This document shows positions 8,531 through 16,794 of a DNA stretch of 64,000 nucleotides, piece after piece (position 1 is the first letter of the stretch; the number at the start of each line of letters is the position of its first letter). Under the pieces are notes generated by a model that saw only the letters and a list, made by a program, of their open reading frames with translations, did not search any database and was not told the DNA's origin. The DNA lies in assembly GCA_001898965.1 (NCBI GenBank), contig MKVW01000009.1, positions 780,853 through 844,852 on the forward strand, written 5' to 3'. Source of the stretch: Rhizobiales bacterium 62-17. GTDB taxonomy: Bacteria; Pseudomonadota; Alphaproteobacteria; Rhizobiales; Beijerinckiaceae. The position numbers were made by a program, and so were the translations under genes.

Positions 8531-9361
8531 ATGATGTTGCATCTGAAAACAAAGACTTGGCTGATCGGAACAGTCTTGTTTGCCGTGTTGGGGTCCGCCA
8601 CGGCACGTGCCGACGGCGCTTCGCCCTGGGTGACGGGTCCCAATTCCCGCGCCCGGCTGGTTTCGGCCGGCCCGCTGGTCGAGGGCGCCTATCGGGCCGG
8701 TGTCGAAATCAAGCTCGAAGGCCAGGCTTTGACCTATTGGCGCATGCCGGGCGAAGCCGGCGTGCCGCCGACCTTCGATTTTTCCAAATCGGTCAATCTC
8801 GCTGCCGCCGATGTTGCCTATCCGGCCCCCTACCGCCTGGAGGAGGCCGGGCAGGAAGCCTTCGGCTATCGTCACGACGTGGTCTTTCCCATTCGCGTCA
8901 AACCGCTCGATCCAACCCGGCCCGTGCAGCTCGATCTGCATTTGAACTATGCGGCTTGCGAAAAAATCTGCATTCCGGCGGAAGCCGATCTGCGCATCAC
9001 GCTCACCCCCAGTGCGCCGGCTTCGACGCATGCGCAAAAGATCGCCAGCTATGCGGCGCAGGTTCCCAAGCAACTCAACGACGGCGAACCGCCCGTCGCG
9101 ACACTCGCGCCGATCGAGGGACAGAAACGCAAATGGTCCGTCCGTTTCGAGCCATTGCTGGGCACCGAGAGCGATCTGTTCGTCGAGGGGCCGGACGGCT
9201 GGTTTTTCGACACCAAGCGTAAGGATCAGAACTTTGAGATGATTCTCGCGCAAAAGCCGAAAAACGCGGCGCTGCCGGTGCGCGTCGTGCTGACCTATCG
9301 CGACGGCACACGCGCATTTGAGCGCGCGATCCAGCTCGACGCCATCGCCTCCAACCCCTAG
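8531..9361 (+). CDS. DsbD N-terminal-domain (thiol-disulfide) periplasmic protein
   Basis: A 276-residue secreted protein with a signal peptide (residues 1 to about 26, ending ATARA-D). The body corresponds to the N-terminal, immunoglobulin-like domain of the disulfide reductase DsbD: LTYWRMPGEAGVPPTFDF and, in the redox-active position, LNYAACEKICIPAEADL with a CxxxC pair (about Cys140/Cys144). In DsbD this domain passes electrons from the membrane part to periplasmic acceptors. Here no transmembrane or C-terminal thioredoxin domain follows, so it is a stand-alone version that may receive electrons from a separate CcdA/DsbD-like protein. The next gene encodes a peroxiredoxin, a plausible thiol-redox context, but a 167-bp repeat-filled gap separates them. 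Confidence 0.8.
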   Translation: MMLHLKTKTWLIGTVLFAVLGSATARADGASPWVTGPNSRARLVSAGPLVEGAYRAGVEIKLEGQALTYWRMPGEAGVPPTFDFSKSVNLAAADVAYPAPYRLEEAGQEAFGYRHDVVFPIRVKPLDPTRPVQLDLHLNYAACEKICIPAEADLRITLTPSAPASTHAQKIASYAAQVPKQLNDGEPPVATLAPIEGQKRKWSVRFEPLLGTESDLFVEGPDGWFFDTKRKDQNFEMILAQKPKNAALPVRVVLTYRDGTRAFERAIQLDAIASNP

Positions 9362-9362
9362 A

Positions 9363-9395
9363 GCAAAATCGCGTTTCGAATGAACGCGGTTTTGC
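9363..9395. terminator. Hairpin directly after the DsbD-domain gene
   Basis: Near-perfect inverted repeat (GCAAAATCGCGTT / AACGCGGTTTTGC, one mismatch) 2 bp after the stop codon. It probably protects or terminates the transcript. Sequence similarity to the hairpin at 2507-2549 suggests a dispersed repeat. Confidence 0.5.
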
Positions 9396-9408
9396 CGAGA
9401 ATCGTTGT

Positions 9409-9460
9409 TTTGACGCGTCTTTGTGGCGTTTGATGTTTCCATCAAACTACAAAACGCTAT
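9409..9460 (+). repeat. 52-bp intergenic element, copy A
   Basis: Starts TTTGACGCGTCTTTG and ends CAAACTACAAAACGCTAT, with an internal inverted repeat GTTTGATG / CATCAAAC. About 48 of 52 bases match copy B at 33313-33364 (opposite strand), and a decayed copy C lies at 45263-45309. It precedes the peroxiredoxin start by 67 bp in the same orientation. Confidence 0.75.
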
Positions 9461-9527
9461 AGAAGGTGGCCTGGCCCTGGCCTTAAACCCTCAGTCCCGG
9501 CTGATAAACCCGAATAGGGAGAGTGTA

Positions 9528-10007
9528 ATGATTAAAGTAGGCGACCATCTGCCGAACGCGACGTTCACGGTCATGACCGCGGAAGGGCCCAAGCCCAAAA
9601 CCACCGACGACATTTTCAAGGGCAAGAAGGTTGTTCTCTTTGCCGTGCCGGGCGCCTTCACGCCGACCTGCAGCAACAACCACCTGCCGGGCTTCCGCGA
9701 TAAGGCCGATGCCATCAAGGGCAAGGGCGTCGATTCCATCGCCGTCGTCTCCGTCAACGACGCTTTCGTGATGGGCGCTTGGGCCGAGCAATCGGGCGCC
9801 AAGGGCAAGATCGAATTTCTCGCTGACGGCAGCGGCAAATTCGCCAAGGATATCGGTCTCGAGCTCGATCTCACCGAGCGTGGCCTGGGCGTGCGTTCGC
9901 GCCGCTATTCCATGCTGGTCGATGACGGTGTCGTGCGCACGCTGAACATCGAAGAAGGTGCTGGCGCGGAGGCTTCCGGCGCCGACAACATGCTCAAGCA
10001 GCTCTGA
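9528..10007 (+). CDS. Peroxiredoxin (Prx5/AhpC-TSA type)
   Basis: A 159-residue peroxiredoxin of the atypical Prx5 group. It reduces hydrogen peroxide and alkyl hydroperoxides with a thiol donor. The active site reads VPGAFTPTCSNNHLPGF, with the peroxidatic cysteine (about Cys48) in the PxxxTxxC frame; the family opening GDHLPNATF is at the N-terminus, and RSRRYSMLVDDGVV holds the conserved Arg (about 125). Start 9528 is chosen because AGGGAGAG lies just upstream and because upstream in-frame codons fall in repeat DNA. No second (resolving) cysteine is visible, so it may work through a glutathione/glutaredoxin route. Expected in the cytoplasm. Confidence 0.9.
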   Translation: MIKVGDHLPNATFTVMTAEGPKPKTTDDIFKGKKVVLFAVPGAFTPTCSNNHLPGFRDKADAIKGKGVDSIAVVSVNDAFVMGAWAEQSGAKGKIEFLADGSGKFAKDIGLELDLTERGLGVRSRRYSMLVDDGVVRTLNIEEGAGAEASGADNMLKQL

Positions 10008-10044
10008 TCGGTCTTCGATTTATAAGCTCTGGCTTTAGATCTAT

Positions 10045-10077
10045 GATCCGGGCGTGGCTTGACTCCAGGCCCGGATC
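10045..10077. terminator. Inverted repeat downstream of the peroxiredoxin gene
   Basis: Perfect 9-bp arms GATCCGGGC / GCCCGGATC with a 15-base loop, 37 bp after the peroxiredoxin stop. It resembles the CCGGATC-type hairpins found elsewhere in the window. No T-run, so function as a terminator is tentative. Confidence 0.4.
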
Positions 10078-10146
10078 ACGGACGGTTAACGTGATGGCAA
10101 GCGCCTTGCTTGCGGGAGCAATCAAAAAAATCACGGGAAATCGTTC

Positions 10147-11130
10147 ATGATGCGTATGTTGTCGACGGCTGCGGCCGCATGCATGCTGGGTTCGGCGGTT
10201 ATGGCGCAGGAAGCGCCGAGCGCTTGGCCGCAACAGCCGGTGAAAGTCGTTGTCGCCGCCGCCGCGGGCGGCCCGATCGACGTGTTCGGCCGCGTCATGG
10301 CCGAGCGGATGGGTCAGCTTCTCGGTCAGCAGGTCTATGTCGAGAACGTGCCCGGTGCCGGTGGCATGGTCGGTGGCCAGTCCGTCGCGCGCGCGAAGCC
10401 TGATGGCTATAGCGCGATCCTGGGCACGATCGCCACGCACACCCATTCGCAAAATCTCTACAAGGCGCCGCTCTACAATTCCGCCACCGATTTCGCGCCG
10501 GTTGGCCTCATCGCCGAAATTCCGCTGGTGCTGATCACGCGCAAGGATCTGCCGGCCGATTCGCTGAAGGATTTTGCCGCCTATGCCAAGGCCAATGCCG
10601 CCAAGATGAACTACGGTTCGGCGGGCACCGGCTCGGCCACGCATCTCGGCTGCGCGCTGCTCAACAACGCCATCGGCGTCAACATCCAGCACGTGCCTTA
10701 TCGCGGCACCGCGCCGGCCATGCAGGATCTGATCGCCGGCCGCATCGATTATCTCTGCGAGATCGTCGTCACCGCCAAGCCGCAAATCGATGCCGGCACG
10801 GTGAAGGCCATCGCCACTTTGTCGGGCGCGCGCTCGTCGGTTCTGCCGAATCTGCCGACCGCCAAGGAAAGCGGCTTCCCCAATACGGAGGCCGACACCT
10901 GGGCCGGCCTGTTCTTCCCGAAGGGCACGTCGCCAATCATCGTCGAGAAGATGAACGCGGCGATGATCAAGGCCATGGAGACGCCGGACGTGAAGGCGAA
11001 GCTCGAAACGCTGGGCGCCACCATCGTCGTGCCGGAGCGGCGCACGCCCGCCTATCTCGCCCAGTTCGTTAAGGATGACATCGTCAAATGGGCGGTGCCG
11101 GTGAAGGCCAGCGGCATTCAGCCGGAATAA
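10147..11130 (+). CDS. Tripartite tricarboxylate transporter (Bug family) substrate-binding protein
   Basis: A 327-residue periplasmic binding protein with a signal peptide (residues 1-20, ending VMA-QEA). Bug-family hallmarks are WPQQPVKVVVAAAAGGPID near the N-terminus, VENVPGAGGMVGGQSVARA (about residues 60-78) and the VPYRGTAPAMQDLIAGRIDY segment (about 179-198). Such proteins capture carboxylates and deliver them to a TctAB-type permease or act in sensing. No TctA/TctB gene lies nearby, which is common for Bug proteins because they outnumber permeases in these genomes. The strand and spacing indicate a single-gene unit. Ligand unknown. Confidence 0.9.
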   Translation: MMRMLSTAAAACMLGSAVMAQEAPSAWPQQPVKVVVAAAAGGPIDVFGRVMAERMGQLLGQQVYVENVPGAGGMVGGQSVARAKPDGYSAILGTIATHTHSQNLYKAPLYNSATDFAPVGLIAEIPLVLITRKDLPADSLKDFAAYAKANAAKMNYGSAGTGSATHLGCALLNNAIGVNIQHVPYRGTAPAMQDLIAGRIDYLCEIVVTAKPQIDAGTVKAIATLSGARSSVLPNLPTAKESGFPNTEADTWAGLFFPKGTSPIIVEKMNAAMIKAMETPDVKAKLETLGATIVVPERRTPAYLAQFVKDDIVKWAVPVKASGIQPE

Positions 11131-11289
11131 GGCTGCGAGTCCCGCCGGCAGGGACCTGGCAAAGAGCCTGGCGGGAACGTTCTGATCTGGCGGGCGAATT
11201 TTCGGCTCTGTAAATTCGCTCGCCAGGCTGTTAAATAAAGGCCGCCCTTGAGGGGCGTGCCGGCCGTTGCCGGCCTGGAGATGCCGGTC

Positions 11290-12192
11290 ATGCGTTGGGA
11301 AGATTTTCGCCAGTCCGACAATATCGATGACCGTCGTGGCGACGGCGGTGGAGGCGGCGGTTTCGGCCTGCCGATTCCCGGCGGTGGCGGCGGTCTCGGC
11401 ATCGGCACCATCATCATCCTCGGCCTGATCGGCTGGGCCGTCGGCATTGACCCGCGCATCCTCATCGGCGGCGCTGAAATGTTCAGCCGCACCACCGGCG
11501 GCGGCTACAGCCAACCGCAGCAGCAGAGCCAGCGCCAGTCCGCTCCGCCGACCGATCAGATGGGCCGGTTCGTCTCCGCCGTCGTGGCGATGAACGAGGA
11601 CGTGTGGAAGGAAGTTCTGCCGCAGCAGAAGGGCATTCAGTTCAAGCCGGCGTCCCTTGTGATCTTCGATGGTCAGACGCGCTCGGCCTGCGGTGCCGCG
11701 CAATCGGCGATGGGTCCGTTCTATTGCCCGATCGATCAGAAAATGTATCTCGACACGTCGTTCTTCAACGACATGAAGCGCAAGCTCGGTGGCGGCGGCG
11801 ATTTCGCTTATGCCTACGTCATCTCGCATGAGATGGGTCATCACATCGAGAACCTGCTCGGCATCCTGCCGCGCGTGCAACAGGCGCAGCAGCGCGCCTC
11901 GAGCCAAGCGGAAGCCAATGGTCTGTCGGTCCGCGTCGAGCTGATGGCCGACTGCCTGGCTGGCGTGTGGGCCCATCACGCCAATCAGAAGTGGAAGATT
12001 CTCGAAGACGGCGACATTCAGAAGGCGATCAATACGGCGACCGCCATCGGTGACGATCGTCTGCAACAGGCCGGCCGCGGCCGCGTCGTGCCCGACAGCT
12101 TCACCCATGGCTCGTCGGAACAGCGCGTGCGCTGGCTGCAGAACGGCCTGCAAAGCGGCTCGGTCGATTCCTGCAACACCTTCGCGCGCTGA
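11290..12192 (+). CDS. Neutral zinc metallopeptidase (YpfJ/KPN_02809 family)
   Basis: A 300-residue protein starting MRWEDFRQSDNIDDRRG, the usual beginning of this family. A glycine-rich stretch (about 20-40) is followed by one membrane segment (about 40-60) and a large peptidase domain. The zinc site is SHEMGHHIENLLG (HExxH, about residue 180), with a downstream third-ligand region RVELMADCLAGVWAHH. FYCPIDQKMYLDTSFFNDM is also typical. The enzyme should be membrane-anchored with the catalytic part outside; its physiological substrate is not known. I chose ATG 11290; two upstream ATGs at 11248 and 11281 would add non-conserved residues. moaB follows after 5 bp, so they are likely co-transcribed. 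Confidence 0.85.
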   Translation: MRWEDFRQSDNIDDRRGDGGGGGGFGLPIPGGGGGLGIGTIIILGLIGWAVGIDPRILIGGAEMFSRTTGGGYSQPQQQSQRQSAPPTDQMGRFVSAVVAMNEDVWKEVLPQQKGIQFKPASLVIFDGQTRSACGAAQSAMGPFYCPIDQKMYLDTSFFNDMKRKLGGGGDFAYAYVISHEMGHHIENLLGILPRVQQAQQRASSQAEANGLSVRVELMADCLAGVWAHHANQKWKILEDGDIQKAINTATAIGDDRLQQAGRGRVVPDSFTHGSSEQRVRWLQNGLQSGSVDSCNTFAR

Positions 12193-12197
12193 GAACC

Positions 12198-12746
12198 ATG
12201 CCGGGCCTCGATGATAAAAGGCCTTTCGTGGCGCTGAAGATCGCGGTTTTGACCGTGTCCGACACCCGCGTTCTGGCCGACGACAAATCGGGCGACACAT
12301 TGGCCGCCCGCATCGCTCAGGCCGGACATGAACTGGCCGATCGCGTGATCGTTCCCGATGACGTTGAAAAGATCCGCGCTCGCGTGCGTACCTGGATCGC
12401 CGACCCGGCTGTCGATGTGGTGATCACCACCGGTGGCACCGGCTTCACCGGCCGCGACGTGACGCCGGAAGCGCTTGAGCCGCTGTTTGAGAAACGGATG
12501 GATGGTTTCTCGACCGTCTTCCATCGCATTTCCTACGACAAAATAGGCACATCGACGGTGCAGTCGCGCGCCACGGCGGGTGTTGCCGGCGCAACCTTCA
12601 TCTTTGTCCTGCCCGGCTCACCCGGCGCCTGCAAGGATGCCTGGGACGGCATTCTCGTGCACCAGCTCGACTACCGCTACATGCCATGCAACTTCGTCGA
12701 GATCATGCCGCGCCTCGACGAGCATCTGCGCCGGGGCAAGAGTTAA
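12198..12746 (+). CDS. moaB: Molybdenum cofactor biosynthesis protein B
   Basis: A 182-residue protein of the MoaB/MogA family. It contains the molybdopterin-binding signatures VLTVSDTRVLADDKSGD (about residues 16-32), DVVITTGGTGFTGRDVTPEA (about 73-92) and FVLPGSPGACKDAWDGIL near residues 136-153. In the pathway, MogA-like proteins adenylylate molybdopterin before molybdate insertion; MoaB proteins are structurally similar and their exact role varies by lineage. Length and order fit the family. It starts 5 bp after the zinc peptidase gene. No other moco genes are in this window. Confidence 0.88.
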   Translation: MPGLDDKRPFVALKIAVLTVSDTRVLADDKSGDTLAARIAQAGHELADRVIVPDDVEKIRARVRTWIADPAVDVVITTGGTGFTGRDVTPEALEPLFEKRMDGFSTVFHRISYDKIGTSTVQSRATAGVAGATFIFVLPGSPGACKDAWDGILVHQLDYRYMPCNFVEIMPRLDEHLRRGKS

Positions 12747-12765
12747 AACTCTAAACGCGATGATT

Positions 12766-13221
12766 TTAGCGCCGACGCGCCACCCGCGCCGTGCGTGCGG
12801 CCGCTTCGGCCCGACAGATCGCGGCGAGCGATTGATACATCGTGCCCTGCATCTTGCCGTAGCGCGCGTTGCAACGTGCCTGCGCCGCGCGATAGGCGCG
12901 GTAGCGCTGTTTGCTGATGCGGCGGCTGAACCGAGCCTCGCATTTATTGACGACCTTCTGCGCCAATTGCACGTCGGCGCTCGAACCGAAGGCGCAGGCC
13001 TTCAGGAGGCGCACGGAAGCGCCGCAGGTGGGTGCCGCCAGCAAGGTCTTTTCGATAGCGTCGGCGCCTTGCGTCGGACAATCGATCGGCGCACTCGCAG
13101 GCGTCGCCATAGGCTTCGCGGCGGAAGGCGGCGTTTTGGGAGAACTTTGTGCCAGGGCGCTGCCGGCGCCGGTCAGTAATGCGGCGCAAAGGGTGGCAGT
13201 GAAGATCAACTTCGACGACAT
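12766..13221 (-). CDS. Small exported protein of unknown function
   Basis: A 151-residue protein beginning MSSKLIFTATLCAALLTGAG with a signal peptide cleaved near ALA-QSS. A Pro/Ala/Ser-rich linker follows, then a helical, basic domain with four cysteines (PIDCPTQ, APTCGAS, KACAFGS, NKCEARF) and an Ala/Arg-rich C-terminus. The even cysteine count suggests two disulfides in the periplasm. I do not recognise the family. ATG 13221 is chosen over 13233 because a GAGGGG ribosome site lies immediately before it. It faces the moaB gene convergently, 19 bp apart. Confidence 0.6.
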   Translation of the reverse strand: MSSKLIFTATLCAALLTGAGSALAQSSPKTPPSAAKPMATPASAPIDCPTQGADAIEKTLLAAPTCGASVRLLKACAFGSSADVQLAQKVVNKCEARFSRRISKQRYRAYRAAQARCNARYGKMQGTMYQSLAAICRAEAAARTARVARRR

Positions 13222-13235
13222 GGATCCCCTCATTC

Positions 13236-13784
13236 TCAGTCGACACGCCTTGCCCTGGTGCGCATGGTCCGTTTCGGTCCCACGTGCCGCGCCCAGGCGC
13301 TGAAACTCGCGACGCTGGCCCTCGAACCGGCGGCTTGCATCAACCTGTTCCTTTCTGCCACGATTCCAGCGAGTGGCGCCAGAAAGGGCAGGGTGCGGTG
13401 CAGGGCCGTCGCCGGCCGCTCCAGCAGGCGGGTGGGGCGCAAGGATGCTTCCCAGGCGAGGTCCGAGAGTTCGTCATAAAAGCCGCTTTCCGGCGCGAAG
13501 CCCGCCCGCAGGGCGAGCACGCGCGGTTCGCGGGCTATTTTCAACGCGCCTTGCACGGCGTCCAGCCACTTCTCGGTCACGATAAATTCACAGCCGGCAT
13601 GGTCGGCGATGCGTGCCAGATCCTTGACGTCCTGCTCGGATTGGCCCGTGGCGGCCATCACGACGTCGCGGACGATGCCCGAAATGGCCCCTGGCACCAG
13701 GGCCGCCAAAGTCCGGGCGACGGCTTCGGGCGAGGCCGAACCGTGAACAGCCGGATCGCATGTCGTAACGATGACAGAAAACAT
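13236..13784 (-). CDS. Degenerate glycosyltransferase-2-like protein
   Basis: A 182-residue protein opening MFSVIVTTCDPAV, then TLAALVPGAISGIVRDVVMA, which resembles the N-terminal strand and helix of GT-A glycosyltransferases as seen in small Hyphomicrobiales GT2-like proteins. The usual DGGSxDxT and DxD motifs are not evident; the equivalent region reads VMAATGQSEQDVKDL. It may therefore be non-catalytic. The C-terminus is strongly basic (ARHVGPKRTMRTRARR). The start at 13784 is preferred over 13814 because it places the conserved first strand at the N-terminus. Convergent neighbours are lacking; the divergent radical SAM gene starts at 13914. Assignment rests on motif resemblance and is tentative. 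Confidence 0.5.
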   Translation of the reverse strand: MFSVIVTTCDPAVHGSASPEAVARTLAALVPGAISGIVRDVVMAATGQSEQDVKDLARIADHAGCEFIVTEKWLDAVQGALKIAREPRVLALRAGFAPESGFYDELSDLAWEASLRPTRLLERPATALHRTLPFLAPLAGIVAERNRLMQAAGSRASVASFSAWARHVGPKRTMRTRARRVD

Positions 13785-13913
13785 ACGGTCCTTAGGTGTC
13801 AGATTGCAGTGCAATAATCCGGTTCCTCAACATGATTGTCCACAGGCTCGTTGACGCGAATCTAAATGTTCTCTATTTGTTCTTTCGGGGACGTCGAATT
13901 GCGGAGCCTGTGT

Positions 13914-15122
13914 ATGTTGAGCGTCGAGACCGCAGCGCGGACCGCTGCGACCGTCCCCCCGTCCCAGAGTGCCAAACCGGCTCAGAAACAGAGCCTTGGC
14001 AATAATGCGCGCCATGGCGAAAAGCCGGCCCCGCCGACCGAAACCGTCGAGAGCGCGGTCGCTGAAGACCGTCGGCGCGGTCGCGGCGCGTTGACCAATG
14101 CCAGCGGCCGCTACGAGCCGCATGCGCGCGTCGCCGAGGATGACGGTTGGGACAGCCTCGGTTCGCTCGAGGCCTTCCAGACCCAGGTTTCCTACGAAAA
14201 GCCGCGCACCGTCATCACCCGCAACGATTCCCCGGATCTGTCCTTCGACCGGTCGATCAATCCCTATCGCGGCTGCGAGCATGGCTGCGTCTATTGTTTC
14301 GCCCGGCCGACCCACGCCTATATGGGCCTGTCGCCGGGGCTTGATTTCGAGACGCGTCTCTTCGTTAAGGATGGCGTGGCGCAGGCGCTGGAGCGCGAAT
14401 TGTCGGCTCCTAATTATCAGCCGAAAACCATCGCCATCGGCACCAATACCGATCCCTATCAGCCGATCGAACGGCAGCATCGCAACATGCGCGCCATTCT
14501 CGAAGTGCTGTCGCGTGCCAATCATCCCGTCGGCATCGTCACCAAATCGGCTTTGGTGACGCGCGACATCGATATCCTCGCGCCGATGGCCGAGAAAGGC
14601 TTGGCGAAGGTTGCTATTTCGGTCACCTCGCTCGATGGCAAGCTGTCGCGTCTCATGGAACCGCGCGCCGCGCAGCCGCAGAAGCGGCTCGATGCGTTAA
14701 GGGAGTTGAGTGCCGCCGGCATTCCCACCGCCGCTCTGGTCGCACCGATCATCCCGGCCATCAACGATCATGAGATCGAAGCCATTCTCGATCGCGTGCA
14801 GGCCGCCGGCGCGCGCAGCGCCGGCTATGTCATGCTGCGTCTGCCGCTCGAAGTGGAGAATATTTTCGGCGAATGGTTGCTCACCCATTTCCCGGCGAAA
14901 TATCGTCACGTCATGTCGCTGGTGCGCGGCATGCGCGGCGGCAAGGCTTACGATTCGAGTTTCGGCCAACGCATGAAAGGCACGGGCGCCTATGCCTGGC
15001 TCACGGGTCGCCGCTTCGAAGTCGCTTCCGCCAAACTCGGCCTCAATGTGTCGCGCGCCAAATTGCGCTGCGATCTGTTCAAGCCGCCGCTGCGCGGGCC
15101 GGAACAGTTGATGCTGTTGTGA
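13914..15122 (+). CDS. PA0069 family radical SAM protein
   Basis: A 402-residue radical S-adenosylmethionine protein. After a poorly conserved Ala/Arg/Pro-rich N-terminus (about 1-85) comes SINPYRGCEHGCVYCFARPTHAY in parts: the cluster-binding CxxxCxYC is seen as CEHGCVYCF. IAIGTNTDPYQPIE, the GTxTDxYQP motif of the SplB-like/PA0069 group, follows, then NHPVGIVTKSALVTRDID. Members bind a 4Fe-4S cluster; their reaction is unassigned, although relatedness to spore photoproduct lyase has been noted for the superfamily. The start is uncertain: ATG 13914 and the longer ATG 13866 are both in frame. Likely monocistronic and cytoplasmic. Confidence 0.85.
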   Translation: MLSVETAARTAATVPPSQSAKPAQKQSLGNNARHGEKPAPPTETVESAVAEDRRRGRGALTNASGRYEPHARVAEDDGWDSLGSLEAFQTQVSYEKPRTVITRNDSPDLSFDRSINPYRGCEHGCVYCFARPTHAYMGLSPGLDFETRLFVKDGVAQALERELSAPNYQPKTIAIGTNTDPYQPIERQHRNMRAILEVLSRANHPVGIVTKSALVTRDIDILAPMAEKGLAKVAISVTSLDGKLSRLMEPRAAQPQKRLDALRELSAAGIPTAALVAPIIPAINDHEIEAILDRVQAAGARSAGYVMLRLPLEVENIFGEWLLTHFPAKYRHVMSLVRGMRGGKAYDSSFGQRMKGTGAYAWLTGRRFEVASAKLGLNVSRAKLRCDLFKPPLRGPEQLMLL

Positions 15123-15254
15123 TGCCCGCCTCTCGACCCGCATTCGGCGTTTTATAGCCGCAATCGCTGAGCAGAAAAGCGCTGCGCACGGGAGCAGGGT
15201 TCGAACATGCTCTCATGCGAGTGTGCGGTGATTGCAAGCGATTGGAGAGATTGA

Positions 15255-16178
15255 ATGGCGGCCTTGATAACGAGACGTTGCTTTGCCCAGACCCTGCCCA
15301 TGGCCGCAACGGCGCTGACGTTTTCGATACCGGCCTTCGCTCAGTCAAATGCTTCATCGAACACCCCTTCAAATGTCTCTTGGGCCGCTCAGCTGACGAC
15401 TCAGTTCAGACACATCGAACGTGACAGCAAAGGCCGTCTCGGCATTTTCGTGCTCGATACGCAAAGGGATCGATATGTCGGCTATCGGCAAGGCGAGCGC
15501 TTTCCCATGTGCAGCACGTTCAAGCTGGTTCTGGCGGCCGCCGTATTGAAACGCGCCGATCAAGGCAAGGAAAAGCTTGATCGGCCCATTCCCGTCAAAG
15601 CAAGCGATATCGTTCCCAATTCGCCGGGCACCGAAAAGAAGGTCGGCGACAGTATGACACTGGCGGAACTCTGCGCGGCGACGACCACCTTATCAGACAA
15701 TGCGGCCGCCAATCTGATCCTGGCGACGCTCGGCGGCCCGAAAGGCATGACGGCTTTCGCGCGTTCGATCGGCGACACCGCGTTCCGTCTCGATCGCATC
15801 GAACCGATGATGAGCAATGCGACGCCGCGCGATCTGCGCGACACCACCACACCGCAAGCCATGGCCGAGACCGTTCAGAAACTCGTTCTCGGCGATGTTC
15901 TGTCGGAAGCCTCGCGCGCGCAGCTTACCGCCTGGCTCGTTGGCAATAAGACGGGCGATACGCGGCTGCGCGCCGGCGTGCCGGGCGATTGGCGTGTTGG
16001 CGACAAGACCGGTGCGGGTGGGCACGGCACGACCAATGACGTCGGCCTGTTCTGGGCGCCGCAGCGCAAGCCCATCATCGTCAGTGTCTATCTCACCGGC
16101 AGCAGAGCAACGTCGGACGAGCGCAACGCCGCGATCGCCGCCGTCGCGCGTGCCGTAACCATCGACGCGCGGGTATAG
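15255..16178 (+). CDS. Class A beta-lactamase with Tat-type signal
   Basis: A 307-residue serine beta-lactamase that hydrolyses the beta-lactam ring in the periplasm. Motifs are all present: MCSTFK (Ser70 and Lys73, Cys69), LSDN (SDN loop, Ser130), the omega loop LDRIEPMMSNATPRD with Glu166, and VGDKTGAGGHG (Lys234-Thr-Gly). In a residue-by-residue match with CTX-M-type omega loops, Asn170 is replaced by Ser. The leader, ITRRCFAQTL followed by a hydrophobic run ending IPAFAQ, has a twin-arginine motif, implying Tat export. Cys123-equivalent (ELCAATTT) is present without the Cys77 partner seen in TEM. No LysR-type ampR gene is adjacent. It is probably a chromosomal, species-own enzyme. Confidence 0.93.
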   Translation: MAALITRRCFAQTLPMAATALTFSIPAFAQSNASSNTPSNVSWAAQLTTQFRHIERDSKGRLGIFVLDTQRDRYVGYRQGERFPMCSTFKLVLAAAVLKRADQGKEKLDRPIPVKASDIVPNSPGTEKKVGDSMTLAELCAATTTLSDNAAANLILATLGGPKGMTAFARSIGDTAFRLDRIEPMMSNATPRDLRDTTTPQAMAETVQKLVLGDVLSEASRAQLTAWLVGNKTGDTRLRAGVPGDWRVGDKTGAGGHGTTNDVGLFWAPQRKPIIVSVYLTGSRATSDERNAAIAAVARAVTIDARV

Positions 16179-16181
16179 ATT

Positions 16182-16694
16182 TCAGACCCTGATCCAACCG
16201 GCGCGCGCCGCGAGATAGGCGAGGATCAGCACCACGACCGTGAGGCCGATCCAGGTGAGCGGCGGCAGGCTGCCGCCGGCAAAGCGCCCGTTGCGCGCTT
16301 TGCTCAAACCTTGGTGCGAATAGCTTTGGCCGGTGGCGCCGGTGCCCACTTCCGGTCCGCGCCCGTCGAGCGTCGCCTGCGCCAGGTGGCGATAGGTGGC
16401 GAGCCGGCGCGGCGTCGATTCGCCGATGATATAGGCGGTAAGTTCCGCCTCATCGGGTTCGCGGTTCTTGAGCCTGGCGAACGACACGAGCCAGTCGTGC
16501 TTGTTCTGCTTATAGATGGAATAGGCGACGAGACCGACGATATCGGCATCCCCGCTGACCAGGCTGGCGAACACATTGTTGCGCTCGGCGTCGCTGTCGG
16601 CGGCGGCTGCCGCCGAGGCTTTCGCCAGGTCGAAACTGGCGCTACCAGGCAGTTTCGAGCCCTCCTTGTCCACAGTCATAGACGTGTCGCTCAT
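16182..16694 (-). CDS. Tail-anchored conserved protein of unknown function
   Basis: A 170-residue protein with an acidic, alanine-rich N-terminus, a soluble helical domain containing VGLVAYSIYKQNKHDWLVSF and AYIIGESTPRRLATYRHLA (about residues 50-110), a flexible Gly-rich linker and one C-terminal membrane helix (about 146-166, LTWIGLTVVVLILAYLAA). The layout suggests a cytoplasmic domain anchored by its tail. Similar proteins occur across alphaproteobacteria but I cannot name a function. The stop lies 3 bp from the convergent beta-lactamase stop. Confidence 0.65.
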   Translation of the reverse strand: MSDTSMTVDKEGSKLPGSASFDLAKASAAAAADSDAERNNVFASLVSGDADIVGLVAYSIYKQNKHDWLVSFARLKNREPDEAELTAYIIGESTPRRLATYRHLAQATLDGRGPEVGTGATGQSYSHQGLSKARNGRFAGGSLPPLTWIGLTVVVLILAYLAARAGWIRV

Positions 16695-16794
16695 GGTCTG
16701 CTCCCGAGCCCTGTTGTATCCCTTAAGGGATTTTTAATGAAACCGGCCCGCCAGCACAATCGCCGTGGTCGGGCCGAAGCGCAGAACGCCCCTT

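Noticed and set aside
9994-12300. 768-codon open frame on the minus strand
   Set aside because: It lies antisense to the Bug, zinc peptidase and moaB genes, which have clear motifs; its translation is Arg/His/Gly-rich with no family signature, typical of high-GC shadow frames.
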